The notes below the pieces were generated by a model. That model saw nothing but the letters and a program-made list of their open reading frames with translations. It was not told where the DNA came from and made no database searches. Both the position numbers and the translations under genes were made by a program. Below, piece by piece: positions 1-6,378 of a DNA stretch of 19,417 nucleotides. Every line of letters begins with the position of its first letter. Position 1 is the first letter of the stretch. Source of the stretch: CAZHPA01 sp964533945 (GTDB lineage: Bacteria; Bacillota; Clostridia; Lachnospirales; WRBF01); NCBI GenBank assembly GCA_964533945.1, contig CAZHPA010000035.1, positions 1 to 19,417 on the forward strand, read 5' to 3'.

Positions 1-1412
1 TAAGCTCTCATACTACTGTGAACTTTTCGAAACTTAATTTTGTTTTCAAGTTCTAAAATAACGTCTCTAAAGTTCAAGTTCTTTTCAAGCTCCTCTGTAA
101 CTTTATCGCAGCCATGAATAACGGTTGAATGGTCACGCCCACCAAATGCCGCCCCAATTTTAGGCAACGAAGCATCAATCATTTTGCGCGACAAATACAT
201 TGCAATTTGCCGCGGATGTGTTATATTTTGGCTTCTTTTTTTGCTACAAATATCTTCTTTTGTAACGCTATAATAGTCTGCAACAACTTGTTGAATTAAA
301 TCAATACTAACTTGTTCATTGCTTTCACGTTCATATTCACGTTCGTAATTAAAAGTTGTGTTTTCACTCTCATTTTCATGTATTAAATCTTTTAAAAGAT
401 TTTGCGCCAATTCAAGCGTTATTTCAAGCTTGCTAAGCCTTGCATAGGCGTTAACTTTGTTTAACGCACCTTCAAGTTCTCTTATATTTTTGGCAATATT
501 TTTAGCAATAAACAACGTAACTTCTTTAGGCAAGTTTATTTTATACATTTCGGCTTTTTTCTCAAGAATTGCTGTTCTTGTTTCAAATTCGGGAGCGATT
601 ATATCAACAATTAAACCAGAACCAAAACGTGAACTTAGCCTATCTTCAAGTGATTTAATTCTTTTTGGCGGTTGGTCGCTTGAAATAACAATTTGCTTGT
701 TTGCATTATACAACGTATTGAACGTATGAAAAAATTCATCTTGCGTTCCTTCTTTTTCCGATAGAAATTGAACATCATCAATTAACAAAACGTCAATATC
801 ACGATATTTATTGCGAAAATCTTGATTTTTCCGGTCTTTAATCGAAGCTACAAGCTCATTTGCAAATGTTTCAGTTGAAACATATAAAACTTTTGCTTCA
901 GAGTTTTTTTCTAAAACACGGTTGCCTATTGAATGCATAAGATGAGTTTTGCCAAGCCCAACTCCTCCGTATAAAAACAAAGGATTATATGCAAAATTGC
1001 CTGGTTCTTCTGAAACAGCCAAAGCAGCCGCATATGCAAGCTCGTTGCTATTTCCTCTAACAAAAGTTTCAAACACATATTTTGATTTTAAATTGCTTTT
1101 TAATAAAGTTTCTGAAAAAAGGCTTTCCGAGCTTAAACCACCTTTATTTAGTTTATCAACATCTTCATCACATATAATTTTAACATCAAAACTACCGCCG
1201 GAAACAGCACACAAGCTATTCGTTATTTCCGATAAATATCTTTTTTCAATCATAGTTTTGTAAAACGATATTTTAGTTTTAAGCACTATTCTTCCATCAT
1301 CCATGTAAAATGGTTCTAAAGTTTTAACCCATGTATCATACACAACATCTGTAAAACTTTTCTTTAAAAGCACCAATGATTTACTCCAATATTCATTTAG
1401 CAAATCGTCCAC
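1..1412 (-). CDS. dnaA: Chromosomal replication initiator DnaA (stop codon at or just beyond window edge)
   Basis: DnaA is the AAA+ ATPase that binds DnaA boxes, melts oriC and loads the helicase; it also regulates transcription. Seen: reading leftwards from a GTG at 1412, the frame is open to the window edge (470 codons), where the next codon begins TA and could be the stop. Walker A GGVGLGKTH lies near residues 149-157, Walker B DVLLIDDVQ near 206-214, and the domain IV DnaA signature GGRDHSTVIHGC near 411-422. The GTG start is supported by GGGAGG at 1420-1425, seven bases upstream. A family length of about 440-470 residues suggests that at most the stop codon is missing. The gene is divergent from rpmH across oriC, the usual Firmicute layout; dnaN would be expected to the left. 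Open frames on the other strand here are shadows. Confidence 0.97.
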   Translation of the reverse strand, partial: MDDLLNEYWSKSLVLLKKSFTDVVYDTWVKTLEPFYMDDGRIVLKTKISFYKTMIEKRYLSEITNSLCAVSGGSFDVKIICDEDVDKLNKGGLSSESLFSETLLKSNLKSKYVFETFVRGNSNELAYAAALAVSEEPGNFAYNPLFLYGGVGLGKTHLMHSIGNRVLEKNSEAKVLYVSTETFANELVASIKDRKNQDFRNKYRDIDVLLIDDVQFLSEKEGTQDEFFHTFNTLYNANKQIVISSDQPPKRIKSLEDRLSSRFGSGLIVDIIAPEFETRTAILEKKAEMYKINLPKEVTLFIAKNIAKNIRELEGALNKVNAYARLSKLEITLELAQNLLKDLIHENESENTTFNYEREYERESNEQVSIDLIQQVVADYYSVTKEDICSKKRSQNITHPRQIAMYLSRKMIDASLPKIGAAFGGRDHSTVIHGCDKVTEELEKNLNFRDVILELENKIKFRKVHSSMRA

Positions 1413-1419
1413 AAAAAAA

Positions 1420-1425
1420 CCTCCC
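1420..1425 (-). promoter_or_regulatory. Ribosome binding site of dnaA
   Basis: On the minus strand GGGAGG is followed by seven bases and GTG at 1412. It decides the GTG start, since no ATG lies at the expected N-terminus. Confidence 0.85.
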
Positions 1426-1458
1426 AAAAAAATGGCTGGAAAAAAATGTTAAAAAAAG

Positions 1459-1596
1459 TTGTTCACAAGTTATCCACAGGTTTTAAAAAGTTATCCACAG
1501 ATTTTCGAAAGTTATCCACAGGTTGTGGAAAGTTATCCACAGGCTCAAACCAGCTAATTACGCCATTTCTTCATTTTTACCCAAAAGTTATCCACA
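1459..1596 (+). repeat. DnaA box array, four boxes at exact 21-bp spacing
   Basis: Perfect TTATCCACA boxes occur at 1470-1478, 1491-1499, 1512-1520, 1533-1541 and 1588-1596, all in the same orientation. The first four start exactly 21 bp apart, two helical turns, so they face the same side of the DNA. A weaker box TTGTTCACA (two mismatches) sits at 1459-1467, 11 bp (one turn) before the first. These are the binding sites for DnaA domain IV. They lie downstream of the proposed dnaA promoter, so DnaA bound here could also repress dnaA. Confidence 0.93.
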
Positions 1597-1631
1597 GGTT
1601 GGTAAAAAAAGGTTATCAATGCCATATGAAC

Positions 1632-1657
1632 AAATTATGAATAAATTATGAATAAAT
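1632..1657 (+). repeat. AT-rich 11-bp tandem repeat next to DnaA boxes
   Basis: AAATTATGAAT occurs twice head to tail (1632-1642, 1643-1653) and a third copy begins (AAAT, 1654-1657). It lies 35 bp beyond the last DnaA box on the side away from dnaA, where an origin melting site would be expected. Its role in unwinding is inference. Confidence 0.7.
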
Positions 1658-1694
1658 CCGCAATTGTGCAACCCGCTATTTTTTCCTATGGATT

Positions 1695-1723
1695 ATTGTA
1701 CCAATAAACTATAAAAAAAGCAA
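1695..1723 (-). promoter_or_regulatory. Probable sigma-A promoter of dnaA
   Basis: Read on the minus strand: -35 TTGCTT (1723-1718), 17-bp spacer, -10 TACAAT (1700-1695). Transcription would start near 1688 and give a leader of about 275 nt that runs through all the DnaA boxes before the GTG start. This is the best minus-strand match I found in the gap, judged by eye. Confidence 0.55.
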
Positions 1724-1813
1724 GAACTTTTTTTGAATAATGACAAATAGTTTTTTTGAAAGTACATTTTCCAACTACAAAATTATATATAATAATGCTT
1801 TTCCTAAAAACAC

Positions 1814-1842
1814 TTGACACATAACAATACTTCCCATATAAT
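1814..1842 (+). promoter_or_regulatory. Consensus sigma-A promoter of the rpmH operon
   Basis: TTGACA (1814-1819), 17-bp spacer, TATAAT (1837-1842): a perfect match to the vegetative consensus in both boxes and spacing. The start would be near 1849, leaving a leader of about 114 nt before rpmH. A promoter this strong fits a ribosomal protein operon. Confidence 0.92.
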
Positions 1843-1886
1843 TAGAACATTGAAAAGGCATAATGTTTAAAAAACTAAAAATCAAA

Positions 1887-1918
1887 AGCTTTCGACAAAC
1901 ATTTTGTTTGTCAAAGCT
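1887..1918 (+). promoter_or_regulatory. Leader hairpin upstream of rpmH
   Basis: AGCTTT, an unpaired C at 1893, and GACAAAC (1894-1900) pair with GTTTGTC (1906-1912) and AAAGCT (1913-1918) around the five-base loop ATTTT. This gives 13 base pairs with one bulge. No U-tract follows, so it is not a simple terminator. It lies within the first 70 nt of the predicted rpmH transcript and may protect the 5' end or bind a regulator (inference). Confidence 0.6.
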
Positions 1919-1922
1919 ATAA

Positions 1923-1942
1923 ATAAATGCATAAATGCATAA
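1923..1942 (+). repeat. 8-bp tandem repeat in the rpmH leader
   Basis: ATAAATGC occurs twice (1923-1930, 1931-1938) followed by a partial ATAA. It lies between the leader hairpin and the rpmH ribosome binding site. Function unknown. Confidence 0.6.
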
Positions 1943-1962
1943 TTAGAGAGGGAGAAAAATCA

Positions 1963-2097
1963 ATGAAAAGAACATTTCAGCCTAAAAAAAGACAAAGAAG
2001 CAAAGAACACGGCTTCAGAAAAAGAATGAGAACAAGAAACGGAAGAAAAGTTTTGCTTAGAAGACGCAGAAAAGGCAGAAAAGTTTTAACTGCTTAG
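1963..2097 (+). CDS. rpmH: 50S ribosomal protein L34 (bL34)
   Basis: This small basic protein sits in domain III of 23S rRNA in the large ribosomal subunit. The 44-residue product starts MKRTFQPKKRQRSK and continues HGFRKRMRTRNGRKVL, an essentially canonical bL34 at its usual length. GAGAGGGAGA about seven bases upstream is the ribosome binding site. It is the first gene of the operon behind the consensus promoter at 1814-1842 and is divergent from dnaA, its conserved position. It is followed by a 74-base gap and rnpA. It is short and highly basic, so easily missed by length-filtered gene calling. Confidence 0.98.
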   Translation: MKRTFQPKKRQRSKEHGFRKRMRTRNGRKVLLRRRRKGRKVLTA

Positions 2098-2138
2098 ATT
2101 TTTAATTTTAATTTTACTTTTTATATAATTCACAATGT

Positions 2139-2155
2139 GGGGCATTAGCCCCTTT
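2139..2155 (+). promoter_or_regulatory. GC hairpin between rpmH and rnpA
   Basis: GGGGC (2139-2143), loop ATTA, GCCCC (2148-2152), then TTT. The stem is only five pairs but all G-C, in otherwise AT-rich DNA, and ends five bases before the rnpA Shine-Dalgarno (AAAGG, 2157-2161). It could be a partial attenuator or processing site lowering rnpA relative to rpmH (inference). Confidence 0.5.
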
Positions 2156-2171
2156 AAAAGGATTGTTGACT

Positions 2172-2516
2172 TTGAACTTTACAGAGTCTTTAAAGAAAAA
2201 CTTTCAATTTAGCTACGTTTATAAAAAAGGGGCTTCGATTGCAAACATTCACTTGGTTATGTACGTAATTTGTAATAAGAAAAATTACAACAGATTAGGA
2301 GTTTCAGTTAGCAAAAAAATAGGAAAAAGCGTTGTTAGAAGCCGAATTACAAGGCTTATTAAAGAAAGCTACAGATTATCTGAACAAAATATTTTATGCG
2401 GATTCGATATAGTTGTAATTGCAAGAAAAGGAGCTTTTGGCGTTAATTACCAAACAATATATAAATCATTAAATCATTTGCTTAAAAAACATAAGCTAAT
2501 AAAAGCCGAAAAATAG
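2172..2516 (+). CDS. rnpA: Ribonuclease P protein component
   Basis: This basic protein subunit joins the catalytic RNA of RNase P, which trims the 5' leader from pre-tRNA. The protein opens MNFTESLKKNFQFSYVYKKG, the usual RnpA beginning, and holds the signature helix VVRSRITRLIKESYR at about residues 54-68; the family's RNR motif reads RSR here. The frame is open from TTG codons at 2163 and 2166. I chose TTG 2172 (114 residues) because it lies 10 bases after AAAGG and gives the usual family N-terminus; the two earlier TTGs are too close to that site. The neighbours rpmH and yidD are in the conserved order. Confidence 0.95.
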   Translation: MNFTESLKKNFQFSYVYKKGASIANIHLVMYVICNKKNYNRLGVSVSKKIGKSVVRSRITRLIKESYRLSEQNILCGFDIVVIARKGAFGVNYQTIYKSLNHLLKKHKLIKAEK

Positions 2517-2608
2517 ATTTAGCTTTGTTCTAGCTTTAACTATCTTTAATTTGATATAAAAAATAAATGTTTTATAATAAATTGTTGTCATACCAAAAGG
2601 TGATTAAA

Positions 2609-2821
2609 ATGATTAAGGCAGGCATATTAAAACTACTTAAAATATATAAAAAATATATTTCTCCGCTTTTGCCGCCGGCATGCAGATATTATCCAACTTG
2701 TTCGGAATATATGTTTTGCGCCGTTTCTAAATACGGCGTTTTTAAAGGTGTTTTTTTAGGCTTCAAAAGACTGTTAAAATGCAATGTTTTATTTCCCGGC
2801 GGCTATGACCCTGTACCTTAA
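2609..2821 (+). CDS. yidD: Membrane protein insertion efficiency factor YidD
   Basis: YidD is a small membrane-associated protein thought to assist YidC-dependent insertion of membrane proteins. The family core is complete: a basic amphipathic N-terminal helix (LLKIYKKYISPLLPPACR), the conserved CRYYPTCSEYM cysteine motif, and the terminal GGYDPVP. I chose ATG 2609 (70 residues) because AAAAGGTGA lies just upstream. An earlier in-frame ATG at 2567 adds 14 residues but has no ribosome binding site. It sits between rnpA and yidC as in most bacteria, followed by a 66-base spacer. Confidence 0.94.
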   Translation: MIKAGILKLLKIYKKYISPLLPPACRYYPTCSEYMFCAVSKYGVFKGVFLGFKRLLKCNVLFPGGYDPVP

Positions 2822-2870
2822 TTTTAATTTTTAATTTATAACCAAACAAACTTTAGCTTGAAAAAGAAAA

Positions 2871-2877
2871 GGAGGAG
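2871..2877 (+). promoter_or_regulatory. Ribosome binding site that decides the yidC start
   Basis: GGAGGAG lies inside the upstream extension of the yidC frame (first TTG at 2858). No comparable site precedes 2858, so translation most likely begins at the TTG at 2888, ten bases after this motif. Confidence 0.65.
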
Positions 2878-2887
2878 AAAAAAGCCT

Positions 2888-3910
2888 TTGATTCAAAAAG
2901 AACCGGGATTTATTGTTGGACCTATAACTAATCTTTTGGGATATATATTAAATTTTATTTTTGAGTTTGCATATTTAATAACCCCTGCAAACAGCCTAGG
3001 CTTATCAATTATATTGTTTACTATTTTTACCCGCGCAATAATGCTTCCTTTGGCTTTTAAGCAACAAAAATCTATGATTGCTACCCAAAAATTGGCTCCC
3101 GAGGTTGAAAAAATTAAAAAGAAATATGGAAAAGATGCCGAACAGCAGCAAAAAATGAACATTGAAATTCAGGCACTTTACACAAAACATAATATTAGCC
3201 CATTAACGGGTTGTTTGCCAATGTTTATTCAATTTCCAATTTTTATTGCTCTTAGCTATATGATGCAGCAATCATACCTATTCATTAACAAAATCGGCGA
3301 AATATATAATCAAATTGCCCAAGCGTTGCTTAACATACCAAACTACAACACGTTTGCACACAACGTTTTACGCCCTTTAGCTTTCTCAAAAGTGCCTAAA
3401 AACATGATTATTGATATGGCTAACATTGGCGATTTGCAAAAAATATTAAACAGATTAACCGTTTCAGATTGGAACACTTTAAAAAATTCTGTTCCTTCTG
3501 AATTACTTAATGGTATGGAAAGTGTTTTAAACCAAAAAGTTAGCATTGAATATTTTTTTGGCTTAAATTTAACAGAAAAATCTGGCTATGGCTTCCCCGG
3601 CGTTATAATTCCAATTTTGGCTTGCTTAACAACATTTTTGTCATCATATTTAATTATGAAGCAAACACCTAAACAAACGCAAGACAAAAATATAGAAGTT
3701 CAACAGAAAGTTATGCTTTACGCTATGCCTATTTTAATGGGCTTTATGACCGTTGGGTTTCCTTCTGGGGTTGGCTTATATTGGATTACATCTAGCGTCT
3801 TCCAAGTTGGGCAGCAATTTTTTATAAATAAATATTATCTAAAAAAAGAACCAAACAAAGAAAATAACGAACAATCGCAAAGGAAAAGTACCGAAAAAAA
3901 GGGGGTTTAA
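2888..3910 (+). CDS. yidC: Membrane protein insertase YidC/SpoIIIJ family
   Basis: YidC inserts and folds proteins in the cytoplasmic membrane, with or beside SecYEG. The start is taken as TTG 2888 (340 residues); a longer TTG 2858 form of 350 is possible. Seen: a hydrophobic first segment (LLGYILNFIFEFAYLI), the second with the groove arginine (IILFTIFTRAIMLPLAF), the conserved LTGCLPMFIQFPIFIALSYMM, and late membrane segments around IIPILACLTTFLSSYLIM and PSGVGLYWITSSVFQ, then a basic tail. It lacks the large periplasmic domain of Gram-negative YidC. There is no lipobox cysteine at the N-terminus. The roughly 85-residue loop after the second conserved block is long for the family. khpB follows after six bases, so the two are probably co-translated. 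Confidence 0.95.
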   Translation: MIQKEPGFIVGPITNLLGYILNFIFEFAYLITPANSLGLSIILFTIFTRAIMLPLAFKQQKSMIATQKLAPEVEKIKKKYGKDAEQQQKMNIEIQALYTKHNISPLTGCLPMFIQFPIFIALSYMMQQSYLFINKIGEIYNQIAQALLNIPNYNTFAHNVLRPLAFSKVPKNMIIDMANIGDLQKILNRLTVSDWNTLKNSVPSELLNGMESVLNQKVSIEYFFGLNLTEKSGYGFPGVIIPILACLTTFLSSYLIMKQTPKQTQDKNIEVQQKVMLYAMPILMGFMTVGFPSGVGLYWITSSVFQVGQQFFINKYYLKKEPNKENNEQSQRKSTEKKGV

Positions 3911-3916
3911 GGCATA

Positions 3917-4570
3917 ATGAGCAGTCTTGAAAAAAGCGGCAGAACTGTTGAAGAAGCAACTAACGCAGCACTCAAAGAATTGGGCTTAAAGTTTGAAGAC
4001 GTTGAAATAATGGTACTTAACCCCGGGTCTAAAGGTATTTTAGGTCTTATTGGTGGAAAACCCGCAAAAATTTTAGTAACCAAAAAATTTAACCCACAAG
4101 CAATAGCCAAAACGTTTTTAGAAGATATAGCTTTATCAATGGGTTTGTCGATTGAAATTGAAACTACACTTTCAGACCGCCAAATGACAATTGAATTAAA
4201 AGGAGAAAAAATAGGCGTATTTATTGGAAAAAGAGGGCAAACGCTTGATTCGCTCCAATACATACTTAACCTTGTTGTTAATAAAGGAGATGCGCCTTTT
4301 ATAAATATTATACTTGACGCCGAAAACTACCGAAAACGCCGTAAAGAAACGCTTGAATCACTTGCTTTTAACTTGGCAAGAAAAGTAAAACAAACAAAAA
4401 AAGACATTGTGCTTGAACCTATGAATTCATACGAGCGGCGAATTATTCATTTTGCGCTGCAAAACAATAAAGACGTTTTTACCCATAGCGAAGGCGAAGA
4501 ACCATTTAGAAATATTATTATTTCACCTGCTGCTAACAAGGAAAAAGAATTAAAAAAAGATAAAAAATAA
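3917..4570 (+). CDS. khpB: RNA-binding protein KhpB (Jag/EloR), Jag-N, KH and R3H domains
   Basis: KhpB (Jag, EloR, SpoIIIJ-associated protein) binds RNA and, in streptococci, affects cell elongation with KhpA. In the 217-residue product, the Jag-N domain covers residues 1-55 (SGRTVEEATNAALKELG, GSKGILGLIGGKPA). The KH type II domain is at about 62-135 with GKRG at 104-107. The R3H domain is at about 148-205 with the ERRIIH core at 173-178. The tail is lysine-rich. ATG 3917 follows AAGG four bases upstream and lies six bases after the yidC stop. It is the last gene of the operon and is followed directly by a terminator, so mnmE does not follow in this transcript. Confidence 0.95.
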   Translation: MSSLEKSGRTVEEATNAALKELGLKFEDVEIMVLNPGSKGILGLIGGKPAKILVTKKFNPQAIAKTFLEDIALSMGLSIEIETTLSDRQMTIELKGEKIGVFIGKRGQTLDSLQYILNLVVNKGDAPFINIILDAENYRKRRKETLESLAFNLARKVKQTKKDIVLEPMNSYERRIIHFALQNNKDVFTHSEGEEPFRNIIISPAANKEKELKKDKK

Positions 4571-4572
4571 TT

Positions 4573-4612
4573 AAAACGGGACGCATAATTTAAAAAAGCG
4601 CCCCGTTTTTTT
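4573..4612 (+). terminator. Rho-independent terminator of the rpmH-khpB operon
   Basis: AAAACGGG (4573-4580) pairs with CCCGTTTT (4602-4609), extended after a mismatch by CGC/GCG, around an A-rich loop of 13 bases and followed by a T-run to 4612. It starts three bases after the khpB stop. Confidence 0.9.
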
Positions 4613-4775
4613 AAATGAAAAAATATTATTTTATGTATAAATATTCAATTTTAAGTTGTATATTTGTATAATATAATGTATTTATATTAAATTTTAAGCA
4701 TATTAGTTTAAAGCTTTTTCCCTTGTAAGTAGCATTAAACGCCAATTTAAGCATTAAATAACATTAACTTAGACA

Positions 4776-4804
4776 TTGACAAATAAATGCACGAATGTTA
4801 GAAT
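4776..4804 (+). promoter_or_regulatory. Sigma-A promoter of the signalling cluster
   Basis: TTGACA (4776-4781), 17-bp spacer, TAGAAT (4799-4804). The start would be near 4811, about 53 nt before the first gene. The rest of the 4613-4863 gap is AT-rich, with further TATAAT-like runs around 4668-4680 but no feature I can support. Confidence 0.8.
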
Positions 4805-4863
4805 ACTACAATAATAATTGTGCATTTGGCTATATCTATTAAGGATGGGGCGAGGTTGATTAT

Positions 4864-5958
4864 ATGGTTCGTGTAAATATCGTTGCAACAGATATAGACA
4901 CTCTTTATTTAAAAAAGTTTTCAAACTACATAATTGACAAAAGAGATAATATTAGCGTGCATTCTTTCACATCAGATAAAAAGCTAATAGCCTACTTATC
5001 AAATAATTCCAATAAAGCAGATGTTATTGTTATTTCGGAAGAATTTGAAAATGACTATTTCAGAAATTTATCTACTTTAACCGTTGTGCTTTGTGAAGAT
5101 GTGCTTTGCCATGAAAACCGAAACAACCTATACCGAATTAACAAATATCAAAAAATGGACAAAATCATTGATGAAATTTTAAAAGAACTTTCAATAAGAA
5201 ACCAATTAAAAAACAGCCCGATAGTTAATGCTGTAAATACAAAAATTGTTTCTTTATATTCTCCTACAGGCGGAAGCGGTAAAACTGTAATTTCCGTTGC
5301 TTTAAGTGCTTTATGTGCCAATATGGGAATGAAAGTTTTGTATTTAAACTTTGAAAAAATAAGCTCTGCACCAAGTTTTCTTGATATAAAAGACAGTAGC
5401 AGCTTATCTGATGTTTTTTTAGCTTTAAGAACAAAAAATGTTAATGTTGGGCTTAAAATAGAAAATTGTAAACAGCAAGACGAACAATCTAAAATATACT
5501 ATTTAAACCCTGTTAGAAATTTTACAGAGTTTAATAAAATAACAACAATCGAAGCAGAGAGGTTAATTAACGAAATTAAGCTTATGTCTGAATTTGATAT
5601 TGTTTTTATTGACATGACATCCGATTTTAGCGAAGTTGCAATTTCTATTTTGCGTGCAAGCAATACAATTATTGTTCCTTTTGTTCACGATGCTATATCG
5701 CTATGCAAAATTAAAACATTTTTAAACGAACTTTCAACAAATGACAGCTTTGCTTCTATATATGAAAAGCTTTATTTAGTTGCAAATAAATCAAACTTTA
5801 ACACGAACAATATATTAGAAGGAAGCAACATAAGTCAACATAAACAAATTTATGGCAACATACCTGCTTCACAATTGTTTTTAAACATAAAAAAGCTTCT
5901 TGCCTCAGATACGAATAAATTAAATATTCCAGAATCTGTGCTTCAAATTATTACATAA
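4864..5958 (+). CDS. TadZ/CpaE-like ParA-family ATPase with receiver-like N-terminal domain
   Basis: The 364-residue cytoplasmic protein has two parts. Residues 1-115 look like an atypical receiver domain (alternating beta strands such as VNIVATD and ADVIVISEE, DDE-type acidic pocket not conserved). Residues 127-364 are a MinD/ParA-type P-loop domain with Walker A SPTGGSGKT at 133-141 and Walker B EFDIVFID at 243-250. The signature lysine of deviant Walker A motifs (KGGxGKT) is replaced by threonine, as I recall for many TadZ-like proteins. CpaE/TadZ proteins mark the pole or assembly site for Flp pili in other bacteria, but no pilus genes are adjacent. It is first in the cluster behind the promoter at 4776. 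The ATG has GAGG eight bases upstream. The exact partner is unknown. Confidence 0.8.
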   Translation: MVRVNIVATDIDTLYLKKFSNYIIDKRDNISVHSFTSDKKLIAYLSNNSNKADVIVISEEFENDYFRNLSTLTVVLCEDVLCHENRNNLYRINKYQKMDKIIDEILKELSIRNQLKNSPIVNAVNTKIVSLYSPTGGSGKTVISVALSALCANMGMKVLYLNFEKISSAPSFLDIKDSSSLSDVFLALRTKNVNVGLKIENCKQQDEQSKIYYLNPVRNFTEFNKITTIEAERLINEIKLMSEFDIVFIDMTSDFSEVAISILRASNTIIVPFVHDAISLCKIKTFLNELSTNDSFASIYEKLYLVANKSNFNTNNILEGSNISQHKQIYGNIPASQLFLNIKKLLASDTNKLNIPESVLQIIT

Positions 5959-5978
5959 AAATGTAAGGAGGAGTTTTT

Positions 5979-6365
5979 ATGAACAGGAAGTTAAACATAT
6001 TAACATTAGCAATAGTTTTAGCAACAACTGTTAACGTTAACGCTTCCGAGCAACAACAGCTTAAAGTTAAAGTTGATTTAAAAAGCATTGCCAAAACAAC
6101 AGCGGAAAGCTTACATAAAAATTTGGAAGAAAGCGAAGAAGAAATAGAAGAAAGAGACGAAACAATTGAAAGGTATTTTAAAAATATTGAAGCCGAAGCC
6201 GAAATTGCTTTTCAAAATGAAAGTATTACAAGCCGAAAAGATTTTTTTAAATGGCTTAAAGAAAAAGTTAAAAGTTGCGAAGATAAAGAAATAGTTATTG
6301 TGGCTAAAAAAATAATTGAAAAGTTTGACGAACGCCTAAAAGAAGTTTTTAAAGAAACATCATAA
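5979..6365 (+). CDS. Small secreted, highly charged helical protein of unknown function
   Basis: I do not recognise a family. The 128-residue product starts with a clear Sec signal peptide (MNRKLNILTLAIVLATT, probable cleavage after VNVNA near residue 22). The mature part is about 105 residues, almost entirely Glu/Lys-rich and predicted alpha-helical, with a run of acidic heptad-like sequence (LEESEEEIEERDETIERY, about 50-67), so a coiled coil is plausible. One cysteine is at about residue 101. AAGGAGGAG (5965-5973) is a strong ribosome binding site. It lies 20 bases after the ATPase gene and 13 before the FHA gene, so it is part of the same transcript. It could be a periplasmic or wall-side partner of the membrane FHA or kinase proteins (inference). 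Confidence 0.8.
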   Translation: MNRKLNILTLAIVLATTVNVNASEQQQLKVKVDLKSIAKTTAESLHKNLEESEEEIEERDETIERYFKNIEAEAEIAFQNESITSRKDFFKWLKEKVKSCEDKEIVIVAKKIIEKFDERLKEVFKETS

Positions 6366-6378
6366 GGGGGGCTGTTAA

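Larger units (their letters stand above)
1413..1813. other. Chromosomal replication origin (oriC) between dnaA and rpmH
   Basis: No protein gene is credible here. The stretch contains five perfect DnaA boxes nearest dnaA, then an 11-bp AT-rich tandem repeat, then a very AT-rich segment (about 1700-1812) with two copies of TTTTTTTGAA at 1728-1737 and 1751-1760. Box cluster plus adjacent AT-rich repeats between dnaA and rpmH is the classic arrangement of a bacterial origin. The AT-rich part is the likely unwinding element, by inference. An open frame at 1446-1640 is only the translation of the box array. Confidence 0.9.

Noticed and set aside
457..1263. Plus-strand open frames inside dnaA
   Set aside because: They are antisense shadows of a strongly conserved dnaA frame.
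1610..1620. Possible sixth DnaA box (TTATCAATG)
   Set aside because: Three mismatches to TTATCCACA; too weak to call.
1446..1640. Open reading frame of 64 codons across the origin
   Set aside because: It is a translation of the DnaA box array (repeated KLST peptides), with no ribosome binding site and a known role for the DNA.
2567..2608. Longer yidD start at ATG 2567
   Set aside because: No ribosome binding site there, while AAAAGGTGA precedes ATG 2609 and the shorter product matches family length.
2858..2887. Longer yidC start at TTG 2858
   Set aside because: The extension is encoded by the GGAGGAG ribosome binding site region itself (KKKRRRKK) and has no upstream site of its own.
2893..3546. 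Minus-strand open frames within yidC
   Set aside because: Antisense shadows; the yidC frame explains the whole stretch.
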